Positions 18,611-27,944 of a stretch of DNA of 49,450 nt are shown in pieces. Positions within the stretch are counted from its first letter, which is position 1, and each line of letters begins with the position of its first letter. A program made the position numbers and the translations under genes. This DNA is from an uncultured Ignavibacteria bacterium (GTDB lineage Bacteria; Bacteroidota; Ignavibacteria; Ch128b). The DNA lies in NCBI GenBank assembly GCA_937944105.1, contig CALDZP010000024.1, positions 1 through 49,450 of the forward strand, written 5' to 3'. Below the pieces are notes generated by a model. The model was not told where the DNA came from and made no database searches. It saw nothing but the letters and a program-made list of their open reading frames with translations.

Positions 18611-18642
18611 AAAAAGCCAGACAATTTGTCTGGCTCTTTTTA
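18611..18642. terminator. Bidirectional terminator between the YHS gene and ccmF
   Basis: The near-perfect palindrome AGCCAGACAATTTGTCTGGCT (18615-18635) is flanked by A6 on the left and T-rich sequence on the right. It can therefore end transcripts from both directions. Confidence 0.9.
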
Positions 18643-18653
18643 ACTCTTTAATT

Positions 18654-21047
18654 CTAATTCATTGATTCTTTTTTTCTTCTGATCATAGCAACAAAAAATC
18701 CAATAACAATTACAACTGTTCCAAGCCAAACCAATCCAACGAAAGGCTTTATACTTGCGGTTATAGCAAGTACTTCTTTTCTAACTTGCTGTTGAGAATC
18801 AAAAGAATTAAAAGGTTCAATTAATAAGTTTACCACACCTTCATTTGCACTAATTGAGTTGATACTTATTTTTATATTTTCATCCTTAATTTCCACTGGG
18901 TCATTTGACCTTGAACCATTTTTAACGCCATACTTTGGTTCAATTTCAAATTTTTTACCATAGCCCTTTAGAAGTAACTTAGCTCCGATTTCAAAATCAT
19001 CACCGGACATCATCTTTTGCATTACATTTTCTGGCATATCAAAAGCAATAAATTCAATTTCAAAATCACCATATTTTACAGACTCACCTTTTTTGATTTG
19101 AAGAGTTGTACCCTGCGAACCTGAAGAACTACCATCATCATAAGAAATTGGTGAAATGTAAATATCTTTTGTTAAGAATGGAACTATGTCCGGATTTCTC
19201 ATAATACCTTGATTAAATTCACTATAGTACATAATAGGAGCTGCTTCATATTTTTTCCCGTTTCTTTCAATTAATATTTTAAATTTATATTTCCCATCGT
19301 CAGTTGGAGAATAACCAGTAAAAACCATTTTGTAACCTAAAACGTCAGCCGTCTCACCTTTTACCAAATTCACATCGATCGATTTATCATATTTTGATGA
19401 AGCAATAACCCCAATAAATAATAATGCTAAACCCATATGAGCTATATATGCACCTGCTTTTTCTAAATTCCTTTTGAAAACTTTGTAAGCAATTTCAGCA
19501 TTAACGAAGAATGAAAATGCAGACGCAAATGCAAATAAAATCATTTTAAAATCTCTTATACCTGCAAAAATCATTATAATTGTAGAAACACTAGCAGCGG
19601 TAAGAGAAAAAATTGATTTCTTTAATAATTCTTTACCTTGAGATTCTTTCCATTTCACCAGCAAGCTAAGGCCATTTATCAAACCAATTAAAATTCCAAG
19701 TGGCAAATTCATCTCGTTATAAAATTCTATTTGTACAGACTTACCTAAGATAGGAGCTGAAGTCCCAAGAAAAGTTACAAGTGCCGAAGCTCCAAGTACA
19801 ACAGCACCAGTGAATAAAGCAAATTCTCTTGAAAGTAGATTATTTTGAGGTGGAGTAACTTGCTTAAGATAATTCCATCTATAAATTAACATTCCTCCGC
19901 CAAGAACAATGAAAGTTCCCATGAAGATCAATAGTAATAAATACGCAAAATATCCAGGATCAACGAAACTATGTACCGACGCATCTCCAAGTACACCACT
20001 CCTTGTCAGGAATGTGGAATAAAGTACAAGAATGAAAGATAAAATTATTAGAACCAAATTAGTTTTTGCAAAAGCACCAATACTGTTTTCATTTGCTGTT
20101 TTCTTTTGAATAAGCATTGTATGTAATGCAGCAACAGAAATTATCCATGGAATAAGAGATGAATTTTCCACAGGATCCCATGCCCAATAACCACCCCAAC
20201 CTAAAACACCATAAGCCCAATATCCACCAAGCATAATTCCCAGACCCAAAACCATTGCGGCAAATAAAGTCCATGGCAGTGATTGCTTTATCCAAACTTT
20301 ATAATCATTTTTCAATAAAGCAGCAAAAGCAAAAGAAAATGGAACGCTCATTGCTGCAAAACCAACGAACAAAATCGGAGGGTGAATTTGCATCCAGAAA
20401 TTTTGTAATAATGGATTTAATCCTCTACCATTTATTATAAAATCATTCAAGCTAATTCCAGCAGCGTTTAACGCATCCACAAGTGATTGATCAATTTTTA
20501 TATAATTCATTCCTGTTGAATTATCAGTAAAAATATAATTTGAAAGAAAAGGTAAATTTATAAATTGTAAATTAATTGTTGTTGCAGCTGCCATAAATGG
20601 CTCGGAATAAATCAAGGCAAAAGGATTTTTAACAGGTGGTGTTATCATTAACAATAAAAATGCTTGAACAAGTGAAAAGACCGACATCACTCTTGGTTCA
20701 AGATCACCTCTGATTGATGCATATTGCTGAAGAATTACACCAATAATTGCCATCCATAATGCCCAGAGGAGAAAACTTCCTTCCTGACCGGCATAGAAAG
20801 TTGAAATCAGCAAACCCAATGGTAATGAGGTATCACTATAACTGTAAACATATTTATATTGAAATTGATGATTCAAAATCAAATAAAGTAAAAATACACT
20901 TGCCAGAATTGTTGAAGTTGCCATTACATGAAAAGAAATCCGTGCAAAATTTAATGTATTTTGATAACCTTTATAATTCAAAAAATACATCACCGATGAG
21001 ACAACTGCAGTTATAAATGCAATTGAAGTAAAAATATTTCCCAACAT
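18654..21047 (-). CDS. ccmF: Cytochrome c maturation heme lyase subunit CcmF
   Basis: A 797-aa polytopic inner-membrane protein of the System I (Ccm) pathway that attaches heme to apocytochrome c. The WWD heme-handling motif is WGGYWAWDPVENS (284-296), preceded by the family's NPLLQNFWMQIHPP stretch (211-224). Many membrane segments flank it, with a periplasmic domain at about 560-755 and a final membrane anchor (about 764-788). In System I it takes heme from CcmE and usually works with CcmH. No ccmH is adjacent here. It is the promoter-distal gene of the array, ending at a terminator. Confidence 0.95.
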   Translation of the reverse strand: MLGNIFTSIAFITAVVSSVMYFLNYKGYQNTLNFARISFHVMATSTILASVFLLYLILNHQFQYKYVYSYSDTSLPLGLLISTFYAGQEGSFLLWALWMAIIGVILQQYASIRGDLEPRVMSVFSLVQAFLLLMITPPVKNPFALIYSEPFMAAATTINLQFINLPFLSNYIFTDNSTGMNYIKIDQSLVDALNAAGISLNDFIINGRGLNPLLQNFWMQIHPPILFVGFAAMSVPFSFAFAALLKNDYKVWIKQSLPWTLFAAMVLGLGIMLGGYWAYGVLGWGGYWAWDPVENSSLIPWIISVAALHTMLIQKKTANENSIGAFAKTNLVLIILSFILVLYSTFLTRSGVLGDASVHSFVDPGYFAYLLLLIFMGTFIVLGGGMLIYRWNYLKQVTPPQNNLLSREFALFTGAVVLGASALVTFLGTSAPILGKSVQIEFYNEMNLPLGILIGLINGLSLLVKWKESQGKELLKKSIFSLTAASVSTIIMIFAGIRDFKMILFAFASAFSFFVNAEIAYKVFKRNLEKAGAYIAHMGLALLFIGVIASSKYDKSIDVNLVKGETADVLGYKMVFTGYSPTDDGKYKFKILIERNGKKYEAAPIMYYSEFNQGIMRNPDIVPFLTKDIYISPISYDDGSSSGSQGTTLQIKKGESVKYGDFEIEFIAFDMPENVMQKMMSGDDFEIGAKLLLKGYGKKFEIEPKYGVKNGSRSNDPVEIKDENIKISINSISANEGVVNLLIEPFNSFDSQQQVRKEVLAITASIKPFVGLVWLGTVVIVIGFFVAMIRRKKESMN

Positions 21048-21062
21048 ATTTTTCTCCTTAAA

Positions 21063-21452
21063 TTAAGAACCACTTGTATTTATATTTTGACCTTCATATT
21101 TAGAAGGACATTTAGTTAAGACATCCGTTGCGTGAAAAACACCATCTTCAAATTTTCCTGTAACTACAACATTAGTTGCAATTTCAAAATTATTTGGCTT
21201 GGTTCCACGATAGATAACTTTCATTTGGTTGTTTTTTGCATCTCGGAGATAAAAAACAAAAGTTCTGTTTTTAATATCTTCTTCAAACGATTTTTCTTTC
21301 ACCCATACACCAGTGGCTTTACAGACTTTTCCACTTTGCATTACTTTAGAAAAATCGCTTTCGTATTCAATATTTGTTCTTGTGAAGTTATAAAAGAGTA
21401 ATCCAAGAAAAAGAACGATAATAATTCCACCGATAAAATATCTTGCTTTCAT
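21063..21452 (-). CDS. ccmE: Heme chaperone CcmE, Cys (CxxxY) variant
   Basis: A 129-aa membrane-anchored periplasmic heme chaperone (anchor residues about 5-22; OB-fold beta-barrel after it). In the standard protein a His in VLAKHDExY binds heme covalently. Here the aligned segment is VLTKCPSKYE, so Cys115 replaces the His while Tyr119 is kept. This is the CxxxY type reported in archaea and some sulfate reducers, often together with loss of CcmG and CcmH. Genes for those two are indeed not seen beside this cluster. It overlaps ccmD by 4 nt (ATGA). Confidence 0.92.
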   Translation of the reverse strand: MKARYFIGGIIIVLFLGLLFYNFTRTNIEYESDFSKVMQSGKVCKATGVWVKEKSFEEDIKNRTFVFYLRDAKNNQMKVIYRGTKPNNFEIATNVVVTGKFEDGVFHATDVLTKCPSKYEGQNINTSGS

Positions 21453-21592
21453 TTATTTATTTTCTCCTCTAATTTTTTGACCTTTTGATCCAGTTTATAT
21501 ATAAAAGCAAAAATCCCTAACCATACAAGTAGAACAATAAATAACACAATGAAAAGTGAATTTTGTTCGAGAAAATTAAAAATGTTATCCAC
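21449..21592 (-). CDS. ccmD: Small membrane protein CcmD (GTG start)
   Basis: A 47-aa reading frame from GTG, below the usual size cutoff and so easily missed. It has one hydrophobic segment (about 12-31), NSLFIVLFIVLLVWLGIFAF, and a Lys/Glu-rich C-terminal tail that could form a short helix. Length, topology and position between ccmC and ccmE fit CcmD, which helps release holo-CcmE from the CcmABC complex. The Shine-Dalgarno AGGAGAGAG (21595-21603) overlaps the end of ccmC and supports the GTG. Its stop overlaps the ccmE start (ATGA). Confidence 0.85.
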   Translation of the reverse strand: MDNIFNFLEQNSLFIVLFIVLLVWLGIFAFIYKLDQKVKKLEEKINK

Positions 21593-21601
21593 AGCTCTCT
21601 C

Positions 21602-22327
21602 CTAAATTTCTTTTTGGTTTTCGTATTCGAGTTTTAAGATTCTATGAGAAAGATTCCATAACCAGAAAAATAAAATTGTAAAAGCAATAAGTGAAATAAA
21701 AAACACAACTCTCATGTTTGCAGCCATTTCAAATTTAATGACAGGATTAGCACTTGCTTTAACCTGTCCAGTTACTGGATCAATTTCAAGGGAACCCGGA
21801 TGAAGTCCAATCATTAATCTTGGCATAATAAATATAAAGAAAGGTGTGGTGAGAAATGCAATGATAGAATATATAGCGGAAAGTCTCGCTCTTTTTTCTT
21901 CAACTTCCAAAGCAGATCTAAGAGCAAAATATGCACCATATATTAATAAAAGAATGAAAATACTTGTTTCTCTTGGATCCCAATGCCAGAAAGAACCCCA
22001 AGTAAATTTCGCCCATACCGAACCAGTGAGAGTAGCAAGTATACAAAATAAAAATCCAAGTGCTGCAGCACTAACTGATTTCATATCATCATAAATATTT
22101 TTATTCTTCAAATATCGTATTCCATAATACATTGCAATTAAATATGCAAGAACAGTCAGCCAGGCAGTGGGAACATGAAAAAATATTATGCGTGCTTTAT
22201 CTTCAAGTCCTCTTATTAATGGAAATTCAAAAAAGCTCTTGGGATTTTCAACTATGGGCGGAATTAATCCTCCCAAAAGCACAAGTATTACTAATAAAAA
22301 GAGAAAATATTTCCAAAAGTTTTTCAT
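21602..22327 (-). CDS. ccmC: Heme handling membrane protein CcmC
   Basis: Polytopic membrane protein of 241 aa that loads heme onto CcmE. The tryptophan-rich motif WGSFWHWDPRE (110-120) is diagnostic, with flanking histidines in IIFFHVPTAW (His51) and MIGLHPGSL as likely axial ligands. The start at 22327 was preferred over an upstream in-frame ATG because GGAG (22333-22336) lies just before it and the first membrane helix then begins near residue 7. It is followed by ccmD and preceded by ccmB in one operon. Confidence 0.95.
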   Translation of the reverse strand: MKNFWKYFLFLLVILVLLGGLIPPIVENPKSFFEFPLIRGLEDKARIIFFHVPTAWLTVLAYLIAMYYGIRYLKNKNIYDDMKSVSAAALGFLFCILATLTGSVWAKFTWGSFWHWDPRETSIFILLLIYGAYFALRSALEVEEKRARLSAIYSIIAFLTTPFFIFIMPRLMIGLHPGSLEIDPVTGQVKASANPVIKFEMAANMRVVFFISLIAFTILFFWLWNLSHRILKLEYENQKEI

Positions 22328-22374
22328 AATCACTCCAAAAATATTTTTAATGTAATCTTCTTGCAATGATAAAA

Positions 22375-23037
22375 TTAATCTCTCCAGATAATGTCAAAAA
22401 CAAGAATAGAAGCAGTAATCATAATAACATCGTACGAGACTAAAACTAAAAATTCAGCTTCAACATCATTGATTGGATTGCCTTCCATTGCTGATTTTGT
22501 AATTTCAATTAACATCAAAATAAGAGGAAGAAGAACAGGAAAAGCTAACACAGGATAAAGAGTTCCTTTCACATTTGCTTTTGAAATAATTGCAGCAATT
22601 ATTGTTGAAGAAGCGGCAATTCCAAAATTTCCAAGTAAAAATGCAAGCAGAAAACTCATCCAATTTTTAATTAAAAATTCCTGAAATAAAAACATATAAA
22701 GCATAGTAATTATTGAATTAATGAAAAAAATTAAAACAAGGTTGAATAAAAACTTACCAAGAAAAATAGAAATTGGATTTGCAATCAAAGAAAGAATGAG
22801 GCTTGTCCCTCTTTCTTCTTCAGATACAAAAGTTCGAGAAAGACCAGACATTGCAGAGAAAAAGACAACCACCCAGAACATTCCAGCATAAACATTCTGA
22901 GGTGCATTTTCACTTCCAAGAGAAAATAGTATTGTACTTACTGCAACAATAACAAACATGATTAATGCATTAATAGCAAACCGCATCCTCAATTCTGAAG
23001 AAAAATCTTTATAAAATATGTAATATATCTTCTTCAT
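22375..23037 (-). CDS. ccmB: Heme exporter-type ABC transporter membrane subunit CcmB
   Basis: A 220-aa membrane protein with about six predicted transmembrane segments, the normal size for CcmB. The segment VSEEERGTSLILSLIANPISIFL after the second helix is typical of the family. It pairs with the ATPase CcmA, and together with CcmC they form the complex that releases heme-loaded CcmE. The gene overlaps ccmA by 4 nt (ATGA), which indicates coupled translation. Confidence 0.92.
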   Translation of the reverse strand: MKKIYYIFYKDFSSELRMRFAINALIMFVIVAVSTILFSLGSENAPQNVYAGMFWVVVFFSAMSGLSRTFVSEEERGTSLILSLIANPISIFLGKFLFNLVLIFFINSIITMLYMFLFQEFLIKNWMSFLLAFLLGNFGIAASSTIIAAIISKANVKGTLYPVLAFPVLLPLILMLIEITKSAMEGNPINDVEAEFLVLVSYDVIMITASILVFDIIWRD

Positions 23038-23678
23038 TTCACTTGAATATTATGAAAGTTATCCAGGTTTATGATATTTTGTCCATACTTAAAATCTTGT
23101 GATTCATTCGTTGCTACTAATACAATTCCATCAGATCGAAAATCTTCAACTAATTCATCAACAAAATTTTTACCATCCAAATCAAGATTAGATGTTGGCT
23201 CATCAAGCAATAATACAAGAGGATTGTGAAGAATTGCCGATGCATATTTAATCCTTTGCTTCATTCCTGATGAATATGTCCTAACCAGATCATTTCGTCT
23301 ATCAAACAACCCAACTTTTTTGAGTATTTGATTAATTTCTTCGTCACTCATTTTAATATTTCTAATTCTTGCAAATAATTTTAAGTTTTCAAAAGCGGTG
23401 AATTCGTCATAAAGAACAAGATATGGAGAAACAAGTCCAACAATTTGATAAATATTCTCACGATCAACTTTTTTGTCATTCAAAATATATTGAAAAAAAC
23501 CAGCAGATTCAGTTAATACACCAGCAAGAATTTTCATCAATGTCGATTTTCCAGATCCATTTTTTCCAGTTATAATCAATTTTTCTCCAGACTTAATTTC
23601 AAAGTTAAGTCCATCGAAAACGAGTCTACGGTTAAATGTTTTTTTCAGATTTGTTACAATTAAATCTATTTTATTCAT
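23034..23678 (-). CDS. ccmA: ABC transporter ATPase CcmA
   Basis: A 214-aa cytoplasmic ATPase. Walker A is GKNGSGKST (38-46), the ABC signature is YSSGMKQRIKYA, and Walker B is VLLLDEPTSNLD. It energises release of holo-CcmE via CcmB/C. The sequence alone resembles many small ABC ATPases; the family call rests on the adjoining ccmB-ccmC-ccmD-ccmE-ccmF order. It overlaps the upstream exported metalloprotease gene by 8 nt, which ties that gene to the ccm transcript. Confidence 0.92.
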   Translation of the reverse strand: MNKIDLIVTNLKKTFNRRLVFDGLNFEIKSGEKLIITGKNGSGKSTLMKILAGVLTESAGFFQYILNDKKVDRENIYQIVGLVSPYLVLYDEFTAFENLKLFARIRNIKMSDEEINQILKKVGLFDRRNDLVRTYSSGMKQRIKYASAILHNPLVLLLDEPTSNLDLDGKNFVDELVEDFRSDGIVLVATNESQDFKYGQNIINLDNFHNIQVK

Positions 23679-25341
23679 TTATTATTACTATTTTCCCAAT
23701 TGATTTTTTATCATCATTAACCAAAAAATAAAAATAAATCCCCGAAGCAACTTTTTTGTTTTCCTGATCCCTTCCATTCCAAACAACAACTACTTTATTA
23801 TCAAAAACCTGTGGAACCTTTTTTGAACTGTAAATCAAATCCATTCCAGAAGAATATATATACAATTCAATTTCTTTAGCCCAATCAACTGGAACGGGAA
23901 TTTTAATTGAACTATGTTTATTTAGATTCGCAGGCATAGGAAAAGCTAATTCCGCTACATTAACAAGAGTAGTTAATGTTGTGGTATCATTGATAATATA
24001 GTAATCTGTCCAGTTTGCAGGATCATTTACTTCAATCTTTGTATAAATATTTGTTGAAATCTCTTTATATGATGCATCAAGTTGTGAAGATGAAATTTTA
24101 ATTTTGTAGCTGAAATAAGTTGTAGTGCCTGACCAATTAAGTGCTGAATCAACATTTGTATTTACAAGTAAAATAACAATTGAATCAGGTGGGAATGGTA
24201 TCCGCGAAACTGAATCAATCACAAGATAATAATTTGCCGAACACGGTTGACCGTACCCGCTAATAGTTTTAGATGAACCAATAAATTGGATTGGATAATT
24301 AAAACCTACTAAAGGATAATTTTCTCCTTCTTTATAATATTTATCGGGTTTTGAACGATAACCTGTAAAGTAATTGTAAATATAAAATTGAGAGAAAACT
24401 GTTTTAAATGATTTCCCTTTTTCTTCAATCGATTTTTTAATCGATTCAAGAGCCGAAAAGTTTCTCATAAATTCCCATTGTCTTATAAAAATAGAATAAT
24501 CATAATCAAAAATTTTGTGAAGATAAATATTCCAGACAGCTTGTGAATATCCATCAAAACCAGTAAAAATTTTATCAGGTCGATTAAAAAAGTTTGGCAT
24601 ATAACTGTAATAATCGTTAATTGAATCAAAAACAAATTCTTCCATTGATGTTGAAGTTAATTCATAGAACCATACATCAGTATTGGCATAACGATAATTA
24701 CCAATTTGAATTGCGTGATGATATTCATGAGCAACCGTTACTCTTGCAGCATCTATTCCTTTTGTATAATAACTATCTTCATGAAAACTATTATCTATAA
24801 CTATAAAAGAGGTATACCTTCCATTTCCTATTGGATTCTCCAGCTCGGTATAACCATAAGTTGGACTAATATTATGTACATAAACATCGTATTTATTATC
24901 TCCTCCATTAAAAAAATCTTCAGGAGCTGGTGGAAATCCCATTACATTAACTTCATAGTTATAAGTTGAATCCAATGCCAGTGCAAGATCATAAACTGAA
25001 TAAGTAATTGCATGAGTTCCAATTGTGTCATAATGTATTTTAAATTTTCCACTCGGTGTAACCAGGGTAGCTTGTTTTGTTGGTCTTTGTAAAACAGACT
25101 GAATTTTTTCTCTTTTCTCCTGTGAATACTGACCAATATTATATTTAACTGAATTGATAATTCTAAAACCACATTTAGTATCTGTCACATAAGAATTGTA
25201 TTCTTCTCCCAAAAGGCCCTTTATTCTTAAAAAGGCAATATAATTTGAATCAAGCTGCCCTTGATTATTCAAAGAATGGTTATGGGCAAAATTCTCTACC
25301 GTTAAATAAAAAACTATGGTTATTAAAATTTTTAATTTCAT
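23671..25341 (-). CDS. Exported HExxH metalloprotease with C-terminal sorting-like domain
   Basis: A 556-aa secreted protein. The signal sequence spans about residues 1-19. A zinc-metalloprotease motif His205-Glu206-x-x-His209 (VTVAHEYHHA) is followed by acidic residues in FYELTSTSMEE that could supply the third ligand. This layout resembles the MXAN_6640-like putative metalloproteases. The C-terminal 90 or so residues have a FlgD/T9SS-like beta-sandwich with VVWNGRD and VASGIYFYFLV, and probably direct T9SS export. It overlaps ccmA by 8 nt and the upstream FG-GAP-like gene by 4 nt. The link to cytochrome maturation is positional only. Confidence 0.8.
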   Translation of the reverse strand: MKLKILITIVFYLTVENFAHNHSLNNQGQLDSNYIAFLRIKGLLGEEYNSYVTDTKCGFRIINSVKYNIGQYSQEKREKIQSVLQRPTKQATLVTPSGKFKIHYDTIGTHAITYSVYDLALALDSTYNYEVNVMGFPPAPEDFFNGGDNKYDVYVHNISPTYGYTELENPIGNGRYTSFIVIDNSFHEDSYYTKGIDAARVTVAHEYHHAIQIGNYRYANTDVWFYELTSTSMEEFVFDSINDYYSYMPNFFNRPDKIFTGFDGYSQAVWNIYLHKIFDYDYSIFIRQWEFMRNFSALESIKKSIEEKGKSFKTVFSQFYIYNYFTGYRSKPDKYYKEGENYPLVGFNYPIQFIGSSKTISGYGQPCSANYYLVIDSVSRIPFPPDSIVILLVNTNVDSALNWSGTTTYFSYKIKISSSQLDASYKEISTNIYTKIEVNDPANWTDYYIINDTTTLTTLVNVAELAFPMPANLNKHSSIKIPVPVDWAKEIELYIYSSGMDLIYSSKKVPQVFDNKVVVVWNGRDQENKKVASGIYFYFLVNDDKKSIGKIVIINE

Positions 25342-27521
25342 TCTTCAACTTTTTCGATACTTATAATAGAATAATTCGAAATATAAATAATTTCTTGTTT
25401 TCGCTTGAAGGTATAACCTATTGAATAAACTGTATTGCCTGGCAAATATTTAATGACAACATTTACTGGCTTATTAGGAAACCTGAAAACTATTCTTTCC
25501 AGAGCATTACTTAAGTTGTTATAATAAGAAAAAGTTTTGGAACCTGTCCCATGAGTGTAATTGCATTTACAACTATTCTTGTCGAATATTCGAACACGCT
25601 CTAATTTATGATACTTAACTGGGTTATTGAATGGGATAACAAATAAATTGTTCTCTTTCAGGCTTACCAAATTGAGAAAGGCTAACTGTAGGTCGCTATG
25701 AACATCGCAGGTAAATAATTTTATCGACAGATAATTTTCATTTTTGATGTTTATTATTTCTGTAATATCATAGTTTTTATAACTCTGATTAAACTTTTTT
25801 GATATTAATTTCAATTCTTCACCATTTGAATTCATATTTACAAACAGCAATTGACGATTTTGAAAATCAAATGAGTAGTCAATTACATTTTCTGAGATCA
25901 ATTTTTCATTCAAAACAATCTTATTAAGATCAAAAGGTTTTAATAATACTGTTCTGATTTCAGATTTTACTCGAACTAAAACATTAAGTAGAAACTTTTG
26001 TGTTGTTGATACTTCAGATCCAATATCCTCAATCAGCCCATCTACTGATAAATTTTCTTTGAAATATTTTCCATTTTTAAGATTTATCTGAAAATAATCA
26101 AAATGATAAGCAAGAGATTTAAAGCATACAAGATTAATTTCATCTCCATTACTCGATAGAATTTTTATTCTCTCGTAAGCATAACTTAATGGGATAGAAA
26201 GTATTTCCTGCGGAGCATTAAATTCATTTCTCAAAATTATATTAAGTCTTTTTTGACTTCTATCTATAAAAATTATTCTTGAATATAATTCATCACTAAT
26301 TCTGTAGGTTATTAAATCGGCGGGACTGAATGCTAAAGAATATTTCTCTTGATTGAAATGTAAACTTGAATAAACTATCAAAAACAACCCTTGCTCCGAT
26401 GAAACAGCTATTCCTTTTGTAGTAGTAGTTTTATAATTAGTCATTGAATAAAAATTATTTATTTCCATTAGAGGCTGTGAAATTAAAGATTTATAATCCT
26501 TTGAGAATAATTTCATATAAAGTTTCTTATCAAAACGATCATACACTATTATATCATCTATTAAATCACGATTATAATCGAAGTTAATTGTAGATGAAAA
26601 TATTGAAAATAATTTTACTTTAATTTGACTTGAGAAACTACCAACGCCATTTCCTGTTAATAAGTATATTGATTTAGTTTCGTTTGAGATTAAAACCAAA
26701 TCATTAATATAATCATCATCAAAATTCCCGGATAATAATTCATCAAAAGACTCGTCAAACTTTTTGTAAACACTTTTAGAGTAATTGTATAATGAATTAT
26801 TTTTTAACAATATCAGTTCTCTGCTCAATGGGTTAAACCCAACTAAATCAATTTTTTCATCACTATTCAGATTGACTGGAATTAACTTTTTAAATGGTTG
26901 ATCTTCAATTTTTTTATATGAGTAATTATACCCCTTAAAACTAATTATACCTATACCTTTAAAATTTGAACCTGATAGAACAATTTCAAGCTCTGGACTC
27001 CTATCAAGATTAACTAAATCAATGTTATTAAAGCAACAATCAACTTTAATTGTAATTAAAGGTAAGATATTTCTTCGATTAAAACTATAAATTTTTATAA
27101 TTCCATCTACCTTTGAGTATAAAATTAAATTTGTTCTTTTATCTAAATTCAATTTTCTAACTACAGCTCCGTCATACTTTAAGCTAAACGAGTATTTTAA
27201 TGGTTCATAGAATTGATTAAACCCTTTCCCAAAATAAATGTAAAGATTTTTTCCACTCTCATCTAATCCACCTACATCAGCAATGCCGTCATTATCAATA
27301 TCATAGCTGAATAAGCTATAAAGATTAATTTTATTATCAATAAAAATATATCTGCCGAAACCATTCAGGAAAATTTTTTGAGCATTTCGTTCAATTTGAG
27401 AAAATAAAAATTGCGGAAATATGAGAAGGCAAAGAAAGAAAAATAAGTTATTTTTTCTTAGCCTGTTCGATTCTGTAACCTCTACGGATAAGTGCCTTTT
27501 CATATCGTCTTTTTTGGTCAT
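25338..27521 (-). CDS. Exported FG-GAP/VCBS-like repeat protein
   Basis: A 727-aa protein whose N-terminus includes a hydrophobic stretch ending FPQFLFSQ, probably a signal peptide. It carries repeated Asp-rich calcium-type motifs of FG-GAP/VCBS propellers, such as DIDNDGIADVGG, NLNSDEKIDLVG, NFDDDYINDLV and NYNRD-like NFDYNRDLIDD. A beta-propeller is likely. The C-terminal 80 residues faintly recall an ASPIC/UnbV-type domain (weak). The start is uncertain: ATGs at 27521 and 27503 both lie inside the thioesterase gene, giving a 56-74 nt overlap, with no strong Shine-Dalgarno. It ends in an ATGA overlap with the metalloprotease gene. Confidence 0.75.
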   Translation of the reverse strand: MTKKDDMKRHLSVEVTESNRLRKNNLFFFLCLLIFPQFLFSQIERNAQKIFLNGFGRYIFIDNKINLYSLFSYDIDNDGIADVGGLDESGKNLYIYFGKGFNQFYEPLKYSFSLKYDGAVVRKLNLDKRTNLILYSKVDGIIKIYSFNRRNILPLITIKVDCCFNNIDLVNLDRSPELEIVLSGSNFKGIGIISFKGYNYSYKKIEDQPFKKLIPVNLNSDEKIDLVGFNPLSRELILLKNNSLYNYSKSVYKKFDESFDELLSGNFDDDYINDLVLISNETKSIYLLTGNGVGSFSSQIKVKLFSIFSSTINFDYNRDLIDDIIVYDRFDKKLYMKLFSKDYKSLISQPLMEINNFYSMTNYKTTTTKGIAVSSEQGLFLIVYSSLHFNQEKYSLAFSPADLITYRISDELYSRIIFIDRSQKRLNIILRNEFNAPQEILSIPLSYAYERIKILSSNGDEINLVCFKSLAYHFDYFQINLKNGKYFKENLSVDGLIEDIGSEVSTTQKFLLNVLVRVKSEIRTVLLKPFDLNKIVLNEKLISENVIDYSFDFQNRQLLFVNMNSNGEELKLISKKFNQSYKNYDITEIINIKNENYLSIKLFTCDVHSDLQLAFLNLVSLKENNLFVIPFNNPVKYHKLERVRIFDKNSCKCNYTHGTGSKTFSYYNNLSNALERIVFRFPNKPVNVVIKYLPGNTVYSIGYTFKRKQEIIYISNYSIISIEKVEE

Positions 27522-27942
27522 CAGTTACGGGTTTAACTAACGGAGCAAGACAGGGCTTACCTTTCTCATCAAGACTAACAAATGTTAAATATGCAGAATT
27601 GGTATGTCTTACTTCACCAGTTTTAATATTTTCAGCAAAAACTTTTACACCAACTTCCATCGATGTATTAAAAACTCGATTTACTGACGCTTTCAAAATA
27701 ACTAATTCACCAAGTTTAATTGGATTATGAAAATCAATCTTATCAACTGAAGCTGTCACACAAACCATGTTTGAGTGTCTTGCAGCAGCAGTTGCCGCAC
27801 AAATATCAATCCAGTGCATTAACCTACCACCGAGCAAATTTCCAAGTTGATTTGTATCGTTTGGTAAGACAAGTTCAGTCATTATTGTCTCAGAGTCAGA
27901 AACATACTTAAATGGTCTATCTCCTTCAATTATCTCTTTCAT
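27448..27942 (-). CDS. Acyl-CoA thioesterase, hotdog fold (YciA/BACH-like)
   Basis: A 164-aa single-hotdog hydrolase that splits acyl-CoA thioesters. The sequence LPNDTNQLGNLLGGRLMHWID holds the family's active-site Asn31 and Asp46 in the helix-facing arrangement. The strand VTASVDKIDFHNPIKLGELV matches YciA-type enzymes. It is cytoplasmic, with a basic C-terminal tail ending AKKK. It starts 2 nt before the bamD stop side of the array and overlaps the next exported-protein gene at its 3' end, so the order appears to be a tight operon. Confidence 0.9.
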   Translation of the reverse strand: MKEIIEGDRPFKYVSDSETIMTELVLPNDTNQLGNLLGGRLMHWIDICAATAAARHSNMVCVTASVDKIDFHNPIKLGELVILKASVNRVFNTSMEVGVKVFAENIKTGEVRHTNSAYLTFVSLDEKGKPCLAPLVKPVTDDQKRRYEKALIRRGYRIEQAKKK

Positions 27943-27944
27943 TC

